Positions 17,891 to 25,267 of a stretch of 43,373 bases of DNA are shown piece by piece. Position 1 is the stretch's first letter; the number at the start of each line of letters is the position of its first letter. This stretch comes from Lachnospiraceae bacterium (GTDB taxonomy: Bacteria > Bacillota > Clostridia > Lachnospirales > Lachnospiraceae): NCBI GenBank assembly GCA_017621975.1, contig JAGARW010000041.1, forward strand, positions 1-43,373, given 5' to 3'. The position numbers and the translations under genes are program-made. The notes under the pieces are model-generated. The model was not told the origin of the DNA and ran no database searches. It saw only the letters and a list, made by a program, of their open reading frames with translations.

Positions 17891-18739
17891 TTATGCGTTC
17901 AGATAAGCAAGCATCGCCTCATATTGCTCCTGCGCTTCACGGTATCCCTGTTCATACAGCGCTTTCAGCTTTTCTTTGTCCTTTTCAATCCGCCCGATGC
18001 CGCTTTCCTTCTGCGGCCGGATTACAAACACCTTTCCTTGCTTCTCCTGCTCTTCTAAATAATCTAATGTTTTATTATAGGAAATATGCCTGTTTTTCAT
18101 CAGCTCATACACCTTGGGGTAACGCATATACGCCGCCCGAATCAGAGGAAGCATGGACGCGCGCTCTTTCCGATAGCCGACCGCCTTTGTCATGATCACG
18201 ACGTTTTTCCGGTTCCCGTCCGCCTGCGCCCTGCGGATCGGAATCGAATCTGAAAGCGCGCCGTCGAGATATTTCCTGCCGCCGATCGTTACGTTTCTGG
18301 AAACGAGCGGCAGAGAACTGGACGCGCGCACTGCCTGAATTCCTTCTTCCATATCGTAAAGACGTATATATTCCGGTTTTCCCGTCACAATATCAGTTGC
18401 AACCGCATACGCCTTGCCCTCATATTTTTGAAATCCTTCGTAATCATACGGATTGAGATAATGCGGAATCAGATCATAACAGAAATCATTGTTAAACAAA
18501 TCTCCTGTACGCAGCAGGCTCCGCACACTGCAATAATCCCGGCATTCCAGATAATCGATCCCGACATGGTAAGCGCGCCCTTTCTGTCCCGAAAGATAAC
18601 TGCACATATGGCACGCCCCCGCGGAAACTCCATAGCAGCTTGAAAACAGGACGTCCTTTTCCATAAAAAAGTCAAGTACGCCGCATGTATACATGCCCTT
18701 CATGCCGCCGCCCTCTAATACCAATCCTGCCTGATACAT
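17891..18739 (-). CDS. Patatin-like phospholipase family protein
   Basis: 282 residues of the RssA/YjjU-like patatin group. The oxyanion hole is LEGGGMKGMYTCGVLD (residues ~7-22), the nucleophile Ser is in GVSAGACHM, and the catalytic Asp in KYLDGALSDSIP, so the Ser-Asp dyad is intact. Lipid hydrolase activity is expected, but the substrate is unknown. I chose the ATG at 18739 because AAGAAGGAAA precedes it and the glycine-rich motif must be near the N-terminus; an upstream ATG (18787) would overlap the aminotransferase. It is the middle gene of a three-gene operon. Confidence 0.85.
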   Translation of the reverse strand: MYQAGLVLEGGGMKGMYTCGVLDFFMEKDVLFSSCYGVSAGACHMCSYLSGQKGRAYHVGIDYLECRDYCSVRSLLRTGDLFNNDFCYDLIPHYLNPYDYEGFQKYEGKAYAVATDIVTGKPEYIRLYDMEEGIQAVRASSSLPLVSRNVTIGGRKYLDGALSDSIPIRRAQADGNRKNVVIMTKAVGYRKERASMLPLIRAAYMRYPKVYELMKNRHISYNKTLDYLEEQEKQGKVFVIRPQKESGIGRIEKDKEKLKALYEQGYREAQEQYEAMLAYLNA

Positions 18740-18755
18740 AAATTTCCTTCTTTCC

Positions 18756-19952
18756 TTATTTTCTGTTCGGATATTCCGTTTCCACAAACCTGCGCAGCGC
18801 GGCGAGCGAGCGCTCCACCTTTTCCGTATCGATGCAGTATGCCATACGGAAATAACCGGGACAGCCGAAGCCGTCGCCCGGCACCATGATCAGGTCATAC
18901 TTCCTGCCTTTTTCACAAAATATTTTTGCATCCTCTTCCAGCGCCTTCGGGAAAATATAAAACGTTCCGCCCGGCTCTGTGCATGTAAAGCCAAGCTGCG
19001 TCAGCTCGCGATAAAGAATATTTTTATTCGTTTCATAGACGGACAGATCGGACGTCAGATCCAGATGCTCGGCAACGGCAAGCTGGATAAGCGACGCAGG
19101 GCAGTTATGTCCCGTCTCTCTGGAAATCTGTCCGCACATCTGTATGATCTTTACCGCATCCCTGCATGCCGGTCCAACCGCTACATAGCCGATCCTCTCT
19201 CCCGGAAACGAAAGCGATTTGGAAAAAGAATAACACATCAGCGTATTCCCATAATGCGCGGCTACGCATGGCGCGTCCACGCCTTCGAACAGGATCTCCC
19301 GATACGGCTCGTCTGAAATAATATAAATCTCACGCCCATATTCTCCGGCTTTTTTTGTCAGGATTTCCGCAAGCTTTTGGATTGTTGCCGTCGAATACAC
19401 AACGCCTGAAGGATTGTTCGGAGTATTGATCAGAACTGCCGCCGTTTTTTCGGAAAGCATTTCTTCAAACGCCTCAAAATTGATCTGAAACGTCTCCGTA
19501 TTCGCCGGAACGACCTTGAGCCTCGCTCCCGTTCCGTTCACATACGGAACATATTCCGAAAAGCATGGCGCAAATGTCAGCACCTCGTCTCCCGGCTCCG
19601 TAACGGCGCGCAGCGCGTGCGCGATCGCTCCTGCAGCCCCCGACGTCATAAAGATATGCTCCGCCTCGTACGGAATGCCAAATCTTTGCGACAGAGACTT
19701 CGCAACCTTTTCCCTGACAGACGGAATGCCAAGCGACGGACTGTATCCATGCAGCTCCATCGGGTTCTTCTCCCGCAGCAGCTTTATCATCGTCTCCGTC
19801 ACTGCCTCCGGTACGGGCACCGACGGATTTCCCAGACTGTAATCAAACACATTTTCATATCCGATCTCTTTTCCGCGCGCCGTGGCAAATTCCGATAATT
19901 CGCGGATCACCGACTTTCCCTGCAGCATCTTTTCATAATGGCTGGCAATCAT
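18756..19952 (-). CDS. PLP-dependent aminotransferase, class I/II
   Basis: 398 residues with fold-type I aminotransferase landmarks: SLGNPSVPVPEAV, TSGAAGAIAHALRA, NTPNNPSGVVYS, SDEPYREILFEG (Asp binding the pyridine N) and SFSKSLSFPGERIGYV (Schiff-base Lys). C-terminal motif GCPGYFRMAYCIDTEKVE supplies the substrate carboxylate Arg. The family covers aspartate, aromatic and other amino acid aminotransferases; substrate cannot be assigned. The SD GAGGAGGAAAAAT precedes the ATG at 19952. It is first in the operon with the patatin gene and uppP, a grouping with no obvious metabolic logic. Confidence 0.9.
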   Translation of the reverse strand: MIASHYEKMLQGKSVIRELSEFATARGKEIGYENVFDYSLGNPSVPVPEAVTETMIKLLREKNPMELHGYSPSLGIPSVREKVAKSLSQRFGIPYEAEHIFMTSGAAGAIAHALRAVTEPGDEVLTFAPCFSEYVPYVNGTGARLKVVPANTETFQINFEAFEEMLSEKTAAVLINTPNNPSGVVYSTATIQKLAEILTKKAGEYGREIYIISDEPYREILFEGVDAPCVAAHYGNTLMCYSFSKSLSFPGERIGYVAVGPACRDAVKIIQMCGQISRETGHNCPASLIQLAVAEHLDLTSDLSVYETNKNILYRELTQLGFTCTEPGGTFYIFPKALEEDAKIFCEKGRKYDLIMVPGDGFGCPGYFRMAYCIDTEKVERSLAALRRFVETEYPNRK

Positions 19953-20109
19953 ATTTTTCCTCCTCTATCTGCGATCGTTCTTTCCATTCTTATGCGTATA
20001 TATCCGGCGCCTTCCTGTTGCGCCGGCGTTACTTTTCATCATAGTCCAAAAGCCGCGCTTTGTCCAGTCTCTCAAGCGCCGGTCAGACCAGAGAAACGGC
20101 TCTCTGCGG

Positions 20110-20138
20110 TTGACTATCTCGTCCAAACGTTCTATAAT
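20110..20138 (+). promoter_or_regulatory. Promoter of the HD-GYP gene
   Basis: TTGACT (20110-20115), 17-bp spacer, TATAAT (20133-20138), 50 bp before the ATG at 20189. Confidence 0.8.
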
Positions 20139-20188
20139 TAAATTATCACAAAAGCATAACTTTGCTTTCTGGAAGGCGAGGTATTTCT

Positions 20189-21319
20189 ATGAGCAGGATT
20201 ATTTTCGAACAACTAACGCCCGGAATGATTACCGACGAAGATATTTATGCATTGAGCGGTCAGCTGCTCATTCCAAAAGGAGTCGCTCTGACAAGCAATA
20301 TGCTTGATCTGCTGCAGTTATATTCCATCCGCTCCATCCGTATTCAGGACGAATGGTCCTCTTCGCCGCTCGAGGCTGTCAGCCCGGAAGATAAGCATTA
20401 TCTCGGGCAGAATATCGCCGGTTTTAACTCCAAGCTCGTAGAGGAAGCAAGGGTAAAACGCATTCAGGAGATTAAAGAATATAAGAAAAATTATTCTCAG
20501 GGGCTTGAATATTTTCAGGTTTCGATCAATCACCTTGTCTCCAAAAACACGGAGCTGGACATTGACACGATCCTGAATCAGACGCTTTCCCTGCTCGGTC
20601 CCAAAGCTCCGGGCAGCACCGTGTTGGAAATGCTTGTTTATATGAAGGAATACGATACGAGCGTGTATGCGCATTCGATGAACGTATCGCTTCTCTGCAA
20701 TATGCTGGCGCACTGGCTTGATTTCAACGAGGACGACTGCCATATGGCGGCCGCGTGCGGCATGTTCCACGACATCGGCAAGCTTGCGATCCCGAGCCAG
20801 ATTATCCAGAAGCCGGGGCCTCTGACCCCAAGAGAGCGCACGATCGTCAACACGCATGCGGAGAAAGGCTATCAGATGCTGTCGGAGTACAACGTCAATA
20901 AGACCGTCCGTCTGTCCGCTCTGATGCATCACGAGAAATGCGACGGCTCCGGCTACCCGCAAAGACTGAAGGACGATCAGATCGACCGTTTCGCAAAGCT
21001 CGTCGCGATCTGCGATATTTATAACGCTATGACGTCGGATCGGCCTTACCGCAAGGCAATGTCGCCGTTTACCGTAATCGATCATTTTGAAAAGGAAGGG
21101 CTTCGCAAGTTTGATACGCAGGCGATCCTCGTCTTTTTGAAAAATACGACCAATACTTATCTGAATTGTCCGGTACGTCTCAGCAACGGCATGGTCGGTC
21201 ACGTCGTTTTCATCAACAACGAACATCTCGGCCGTCCGACCGTACAGTGCGGTTCGGAATTTATCGACCTCAGCAAGCGTTCCGATCTGTACATCGCGGA
21301 AATGCTGCCGGTCGTATAA
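20189..21319 (+). CDS. HD-GYP domain protein, probable cyclic-di-GMP phosphodiesterase
   Basis: 376 residues. The N-terminal ~150 residues form a DUF3391-like or linker region (MSRIIFEQLTPGMITDEDIY, LLIPKGVALTS). The HD-GYP domain (~165-345) has all key motifs: HSMNVSLL, HDIGKLAIPSQI (HD pair), NTHAEKGYQML, MHHEKCDGSGYPQRLKDDQI (HHExxDGxGYP) and CDIYNAMTSDRPYRKA. Metal ligands and the GYP loop are intact, so it should hydrolyse c-di-GMP or a related dinucleotide. No sensory receiver or transmembrane part is present. The ATG at 20189 has GGAAGGCGAGG upstream. It is monocistronic. Confidence 0.92.
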   Translation: MSRIIFEQLTPGMITDEDIYALSGQLLIPKGVALTSNMLDLLQLYSIRSIRIQDEWSSSPLEAVSPEDKHYLGQNIAGFNSKLVEEARVKRIQEIKEYKKNYSQGLEYFQVSINHLVSKNTELDIDTILNQTLSLLGPKAPGSTVLEMLVYMKEYDTSVYAHSMNVSLLCNMLAHWLDFNEDDCHMAAACGMFHDIGKLAIPSQIIQKPGPLTPRERTIVNTHAEKGYQMLSEYNVNKTVRLSALMHHEKCDGSGYPQRLKDDQIDRFAKLVAICDIYNAMTSDRPYRKAMSPFTVIDHFEKEGLRKFDTQAILVFLKNTTNTYLNCPVRLSNGMVGHVVFINNEHLGRPTVQCGSEFIDLSKRSDLYIAEMLPVV

Positions 21320-21367
21320 ACCCAATTCGTCAAAATAGATCTTAAGGTTTTATCTATATAACAGGCA

Positions 21368-21397
21368 AAATCCCCGGATGGTGGAATCCGGGGATTT
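21368..21397 (+). terminator. Terminator of the HD-GYP gene
   Basis: A perfect 12-bp stem AAATCCCCGGAT / ATCCGGGGATTT with a 6-nt loop, followed by GTTTGT. Confidence 0.85.
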
Positions 21398-21514
21398 GTT
21401 TGTACCGGACTTTCGCCCGGCACGGCGCGGAAGTGTAGGCGACCTCCGCTCTATACTTACTAAGGGATTAAGATAACGGCATATTAATACAGCAAAGTCT
21501 TTCTTATGATACAA
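21398..21514. other. Intergenic stretch with a weak stem, no gene
   Basis: Between two terminators. It holds an 8-bp stem, AAGTGTAG (near 21432) with CTATACTT (near 21452), around a C/G-rich loop. No promoter, ORF or known RNA family is recognisable. Confidence 0.3.
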
Positions 21515-21547
21515 AAAGGCGCTCCTACTATAAATAGGAACGCCTTT
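21515..21547 (-). terminator. Terminator of the GNAT gene
   Basis: AAAGGCG-C-TCCTA pairs with TAGGA-A-CGCCTTT (one mismatch) around a 7-nt loop; on the minus strand it is followed by CCTTTTTG. It could also serve the plus strand. Confidence 0.75.
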
Positions 21548-21582
21548 GTTCTTAATCTATTATACACGCCGCTTCGTTTTTG

Positions 21583-22305
21583 TCAAACTGTTTTTTCATA
21601 TACAAAATACTCTCCGCTTTTCCTCCTCTTCCAAAAGCCAAGCTTTTCAAGGAGGCGTATGGAAGGCAGATTAGCCGGAGAAGTACGTGCTGTGACGGAT
21701 ACAGAACCAATTTCCCGCCGTACATACTCAAGGACTGCTCCGCACGCTTCATATGCGATTCCCTTTCCCTGCCAAGGCAGCGCGACCATATAACCAAGTT
21801 CAAGCGTTTCTTCTTTTGCTTCAATCCCGGCGCGTCCGATCACCTGTCCCGACGCTTTTTCTTCAATCACCCACATACCGTATCCATAAAACTCATAAAC
21901 GTACTTTCTGTAATCCTCGATATAGCGCCGTTCTTTATCCCGCTCTTCAAATAAAGGCTCCATATATCGCGTAATCTCAGTATCCGCATAAATCTCATAC
22001 AGTCTGTCCGTATCCGCCGCAGTCATTTCCCGAAGCCTGCACCGCTCCGTTTCCGCAATCTGCCATGGCAGATGGGCAAGCCGTCTGTAAAGTCTTTCCC
22101 AGTCCTCCTCTTCCAGCTCCTCCATCCGCTCTACCGCATACGGGACGCCGGAAAAATCCTCATCTCTATTCTCCGGCGTCAAAACTGCCGCTGCCGCCTC
22201 TCCCACTTCCCGCAATTTTTGTAAAAGGCGCAGGTCATCCGTCACATAAAGCAGTCCATTCCTTAAATCGTCGTATTTACTTTTGATTTTGATTTTTTTC
22301 AGCAT
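21583..22305 (-). CDS. GNAT family N-acetyltransferase with extra N-terminal domain
   Basis: 240 residues. Residues ~85-240 are a RimJ/RimL-like GNAT domain: ETERCRLREMTAADTDRLYE, the motif A acetyl-CoA loop ELGYMVALPWQGKGIAYEAC (Q/R-x-x-G-x-A form) and the PSIRLLEKLGFWKRRKSGEY tail. The first ~80 residues (DDLRNGLLYVTDDLRLLQKL, AVLTPENRDEDFSGVPYAVE) are an additional conserved-looking alpha/beta segment that I have seen with such acetyltransferases in related bacteria but cannot name. Substrate unknown; ribosomal protein or small amine acetylation are both possible. It is transcribed alone, divergent from ppiB. Confidence 0.82.
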   Translation of the reverse strand: MLKKIKIKSKYDDLRNGLLYVTDDLRLLQKLREVGEAAAAVLTPENRDEDFSGVPYAVERMEELEEEDWERLYRRLAHLPWQIAETERCRLREMTAADTDRLYEIYADTEITRYMEPLFEERDKERRYIEDYRKYVYEFYGYGMWVIEEKASGQVIGRAGIEAKEETLELGYMVALPWQGKGIAYEACGAVLEYVRREIGSVSVTARTSPANLPSIRLLEKLGFWKRRKSGEYFVYEKTV

Positions 22306-22334
22306 ATTCTTTTCTCCATGCGGAATGTGTCTTC

Positions 22335-22363
22335 TTTACGAAACGGCGTTTATCCGCTACAAT
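22335..22363 (+). promoter_or_regulatory. Promoter of the cyclophilin gene
   Basis: TTTACG (22335-22340), 17-bp spacer, TACAAT (22358-22363), 56 bp before the ATG at 22419. Confidence 0.65.
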
Positions 22364-22418
22364 AAATACAGGCTATTTTATAGTAAAATATTTTAATTAA
22401 GAAAGGAAAGAAAATCAA

Positions 22419-22937
22419 ATGAAAAATCCGATTATTACAATCACGATGGAAAACGGCGATGTGATCAAAGCGGAATTATATCCCGAGATCGCGCCGAACA
22501 CTGTCAATAATTTCATCTCTCTGGCGCAAAGCCGTTTTTATGACGGGCTGATCTTTCATCGTGTCATCAAAGGCTTTATGATTCAGGGAGGCGATCCGGA
22601 AGGGAGCGGGATGGGAGGTCCCGGCTACAGTATCCGCGGCGAATTTTCCCAAAACGGCTTCCCGAATGATTTAAGGCATACCGAGGGCGTGCTCTCTATG
22701 GCAAGAAGCATGATGCCGGATTCCGCAGGCAGCCAGTTCTTTATTATGCATAAAACCTCTCCGCATCTGGACGGCGCTTACGCCGCATTCGGCAAGGTAA
22801 TCGAAGGTATGGACGTTGTCGATAAAATCGCACAGTGCCGGACGGATTTTTCGGACCGACCGCTTGAAAAACAGGCGATCCGCGAGATGACTGTCGAGAC
22901 CTTTGGCGAGACTTATCCGGCTCCTGAAAAGGTTTGA
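22419..22937 (+). CDS. ppiB: Peptidyl-prolyl cis-trans isomerase, cyclophilin type
   Basis: 172 residues, a cytoplasmic single-domain cyclophilin that speeds proline isomerisation in folding proteins. Active-site motifs: FHRVIKGFMIQGGDPEGSGM (catalytic Arg, Phe and Gln), GVLSMARSMMPDSAGSQFFI and HLDGAYAAFGKVIEGMDVVD. No signal peptide. The SD AAGAAAGGAAAG is close upstream. No convincing terminator immediately follows; the next strong one is at 23131-23157. Confidence 0.95.
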   Translation: MKNPIITITMENGDVIKAELYPEIAPNTVNNFISLAQSRFYDGLIFHRVIKGFMIQGGDPEGSGMGGPGYSIRGEFSQNGFPNDLRHTEGVLSMARSMMPDSAGSQFFIMHKTSPHLDGAYAAFGKVIEGMDVVDKIAQCRTDFSDRPLEKQAIREMTVETFGETYPAPEKV

Positions 22938-23105
22938 TAATCCCCTGCGTTTTCGCTCCCATACGTTCATATTTTGTTTACATTTCATTTAAAGAAACTT
23001 AATTTACATAACATTTTTTAGCCAAATTCATATCTTATACTATAACCATAAGATACAGAAACGCAAACAACTTACATTACTTTATAAATAGCTTTTTCAT
23101 AATAA

Positions 23106-23157
23106 TGCCAAGTAAATTATTTACTTGGCATCCTCCCTTTTTAAGGAGGATTTTTTT
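23106..23157 (+). terminator. Two adjacent hairpins ending in an intrinsic terminator
   Basis: Hairpin 1: TGCCAAGTAA (23106-23115) with TTACTTGGCA (23121-23130). Hairpin 2: TCCTCC (23131-23136) with GGAGGA (23145-23150), followed by seven T. The pair lies 170 bp past ppiB, separated by an A/T-rich stretch without ORFs, so it may end ppiB readthrough or a separate small RNA. Confidence 0.65.
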
Positions 23158-23196
23158 ATGTTACGGAACAATTTAGTACCGTAGTCATATTTTCCC

Positions 23197-23225
23197 TTGA
23201 CGAATCCGAAAAACCATATTACAAT
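23197..23225 (+). promoter_or_regulatory. Promoter of the agcS leader
   Basis: TTGACG (23197-23202), exactly 17 bp, TACAAT (23220-23225). Transcription would begin about 23232, only a few bases before a terminator-like hairpin. Confidence 0.75.
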
Positions 23226-23236
23226 AAATTCATTAC

Positions 23237-23278
23237 AAAGGACGTAATAACGCACGTGCGTGTATTGCGTCCTTTTTT
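23237..23278 (+). terminator. Leader terminator or attenuator upstream of agcS
   Basis: AAAGGACG (23237-23244) pairs with CGTCCTTT (23268-23275). Inside, AATA pairs with TATT and ACGCAC with GTGCGT, and a run of six T ends the structure (23273-23278). It sits between the promoter (23197-23225) and the agcS start (23306), so a ~45-nt transcript would end here unless readthrough is allowed. Confidence 0.75.
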
Positions 23279-23305
23279 ATACTTTTACTATGGGAGGAAC
23301 CTTTT

Positions 23306-24709
23306 ATGGAATCATTTTCTAATGCAGTCTCTGCCGTAGACAGCTTTGTCTGGGGCCCCGTCATGCTTGTTCTGCTCGTCGGAACCGGCGTTTTCTTAAC
23401 GATCCGCACCGGATTTCTGCCGTGGAGAAATCTGGGCTACGCGCTGAAAAGCACTTTGAGTAAAGAAGCCCGCCAGAAAAGCGGCGAGGGCGACATTTCT
23501 CCGTTCTCCGCGCTGACGACCGCGCTTGCCGCTACGATCGGTACGGGCAACATCGTAGGCGTCGCTACCGCAATGGTTTCCGGCGGTCCCGGCGCTCTCG
23601 TATGGATGTGGATCTCCGCCTGCTTCGGACTCACTTCCAAATTCAGCGAATGTATGCTCGCAATCAAATACCGTGAGGTCAACGCCGAAGGCGAAATGTC
23701 CGGCGGTCCGATGTACACAATGAAAAAAGCGCTGAAAAACAAAACGTTCGGCAGCATTCTCGGCTGGCTGTTCGCATTTTTCGCCGTTGTCGCTTCCTTC
23801 GGGATCGGCAACATGACGCAGGCGAATTCTATCACAAGCGCCCTGAACGAGACGTTTGCCGTCCCGACCTGGATCGTCGGCGTTATTCTGACGATTTTGT
23901 CCCTGCTTATTATCGTAGGCGGCATCAAGTCTATTTCCAAAGTATCGCAGGTCGTTGTTCCGGTTATGGCGATCTTTTATGTGATCGCAGCCCTGATCGT
24001 TATCATCGGCAACATTTCCAATATTCCTGCCGGTCTTGCCATGATCTTTCAAATGGCGTTCAGTCCGCAGGCGGTCGGCGGCGGTCTGTGCGGTACGATC
24101 ACCGCTTCCATGATGAGCGCGATGCGTTTCGGCGTTGCCCGCGGCGTCTTCTCCAATGAAGCCGGTATGGGTTCCGCCGCGATTACGGCGGCAGCCGCTA
24201 CGACCGATCATCCGGTTCGTCAGGCTTATATCAATATGACCGGTACATTCTGGGACACGATCGTCGTATGTACGATGACAGGTCTTGCAATCGCAGGCTC
24301 CGGCGTCCTCGGTCAGGTAAACCCCGCGACAGGCGAGCTGTATCAGGGTTCGTCCCTTACGATCGCGGCGTTCTCAACCGTCCTCGGTTCTGCCGGCGGC
24401 TGGCTCGTAAGTATCGGCATTACGCTGTTCGCTTTCTCCACGATCCTCGGCTGGGAATATCACGGCGAAAAGGCTTACGAATACATACTCGGAACGCACA
24501 AATACAACATGGCTTACCGTATTGTTTTCTCGCTTGTCGTATTTGTCGGCTCCGTCGCTACGCTTGATCTTGTATGGAATCTTTCCGATATTGCGAACGC
24601 TCTGATGGCAATCCCGAACCTGATCTGTATGCTCCTTTTGAGCGGCGAGATCGCAAAGGATATGAAAGATTTCCAGCAGGTACTGAAAAAAGAGGGCAAA
24701 ATTAAATAA
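23306..24709 (+). CDS. Alanine/glycine:cation symporter (AgcS family)
   Basis: 467 residues, about 10-11 transmembrane helices, of the AGCS family that takes up alanine or glycine with sodium or protons. Family signatures: FSALTTALAATIGTGNIVGV, GGPGALVWMWISACFGLTSK, NEAGMGSAAITAAAATTDHP and FSTILGWEYHGEKAYEY. The ATG at 23306 follows GGGAGGAACC. It is monocistronic; expression would have to pass the leader terminator at 23237-23278. I looked for a glycine riboswitch in the leader and found none; the leader after the promoter is too short for one. Confidence 0.93.
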   Translation: MESFSNAVSAVDSFVWGPVMLVLLVGTGVFLTIRTGFLPWRNLGYALKSTLSKEARQKSGEGDISPFSALTTALAATIGTGNIVGVATAMVSGGPGALVWMWISACFGLTSKFSECMLAIKYREVNAEGEMSGGPMYTMKKALKNKTFGSILGWLFAFFAVVASFGIGNMTQANSITSALNETFAVPTWIVGVILTILSLLIIVGGIKSISKVSQVVVPVMAIFYVIAALIVIIGNISNIPAGLAMIFQMAFSPQAVGGGLCGTITASMMSAMRFGVARGVFSNEAGMGSAAITAAAATTDHPVRQAYINMTGTFWDTIVVCTMTGLAIAGSGVLGQVNPATGELYQGSSLTIAAFSTVLGSAGGWLVSIGITLFAFSTILGWEYHGEKAYEYILGTHKYNMAYRIVFSLVVFVGSVATLDLVWNLSDIANALMAIPNLICMLLLSGEIAKDMKDFQQVLKKEGKIK

Positions 24710-24715
24710 CGGCTG

Positions 24716-24768
24716 AAAAAGAATCCTGCCGCTTTCAGTCAAAATAAAATAGAGTAATTTCCTATGAA
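24716..24768. repeat. Short palindromic repeat, family 2, copy 2 (interrupted)
   Basis: AAAAAGAATCCTGCC (24716-24730) is identical to the start of the copy at 29696, and the next bases align with its right half, including GAGTAATTTCCTATGAA. The right end (AAATAAAG) resumes at 25094 after a family 1 element; joining the two sides across the 8-bp CCTATGAA duplication restores the family 2 sequence. The internal part present at 29.7-29.8 kb is missing here. Confidence 0.7.
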
Positions 24769-25088
24769 GATTCGGGTGTCAGAAGGTTTTATTTTTACGA
24801 TTATTTTTACGATGCATGGTCAAATTGCACAAAAATTTTATTTCCTGTTCCGGGCTACGGATATAAGACTTTCTAAGTGTTCCGGCAATGGTCTGAAACA
24901 GCCTGACGCAAGCGGCGAAGATTCGCCCTCCATGGCTCAGCTTCGCCTTTTTCGGACGTCGTGTCCGAAAATTGCTGCATGGAGGCGGAACACTAAGAAA
25001 GTCTAATATCCTGCGCAGGTACAGTCTATAAAATATATTGTGCAATTTGACAATACCAGTTTTCAATAAAACCTTTTGGCGCCCTAAT
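24769..25088 (+). mobile_element. Foldback (MITE-like) element, family 1, copy B, with 8-bp target duplication
   Basis: 320 bp flanked by direct repeats CCTATGAA (24761-24768 and 25089-25096). Terminal inverted repeats start ATTCGGGTGTC and ATTAGGGCGCC and run, imperfectly, for about 110 bp each. Examples are AAATTGCACAA (24822-24832) with TTGTGCAATTT (25038-25048), and the AGACTTTCT block at 24859-24884 with 24986-25011. The centre keeps the GGCGAAG/CTTCGCC hairpin, CCATGG, and a CGGAC/GTCCG stem. It is homologous to 4685-4987 in reverse orientation and has no transposase gene, so it must be moved in trans if it moves. Confidence 0.78.
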
Positions 25089-25102
25089 CCTATGAAATAA
25101 AG

Positions 25103-25246
25103 AAACTACCGTATCTGGAACGAATTTGAATCGTAATACATTTGCAGCGAATTTGGCGAGTACGTCTTGGAGACCCAAGGCTCCAAGCGAACGCAGCCTG
25201 AGCGTGAAATGTATTACGATTCGAAATGATTCCTAATATGGTAGTT
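25103..25246. repeat. Third foldback sequence, also terminator-like
   Basis: Outer arms AAACTACC / GGTAGTTT, then GAATCGTAATACATTT paired with its exact complement at ~25206-25222, and an inner stem CTTGGAG (25166-25172) / CTCCAAG (25181-25187). It lies 21 bp downstream of the stop of the minus-strand gene 25268-27151 and ends in A/T runs on both sides. Not visibly related to families 1 or 2. Confidence 0.6.
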
Positions 25247-25267
25247 TTTTATTTTTGTATTTCGTTT

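Noticed and set aside
20318..21325. 335-codon open frame opposite the HD-GYP gene
   Set aside because: Antisense shadow; the plus-strand frame has complete HD-GYP motifs, a promoter and an SD.
22938..23305. Glycine or other riboswitch upstream of the AgcS symporter
   Set aside because: No conserved glycine aptamer bases are visible, and the predicted start of transcription leaves only a few bases before the terminator hairpin.
24764..25006. 80-codon open frame within the foldback element (and a 95-codon frame on the other strand)
   Set aside because: Both lie in a self-complementary element; similar peptides arise in the other copy only because the DNA is repeated. No SD fits.
24716..25246. 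Degenerate insertion sequence with transposase remnants
   Set aside because: No frame on either strand shows transposase motifs; all of the sequence is explained by inverted-repeat structure.
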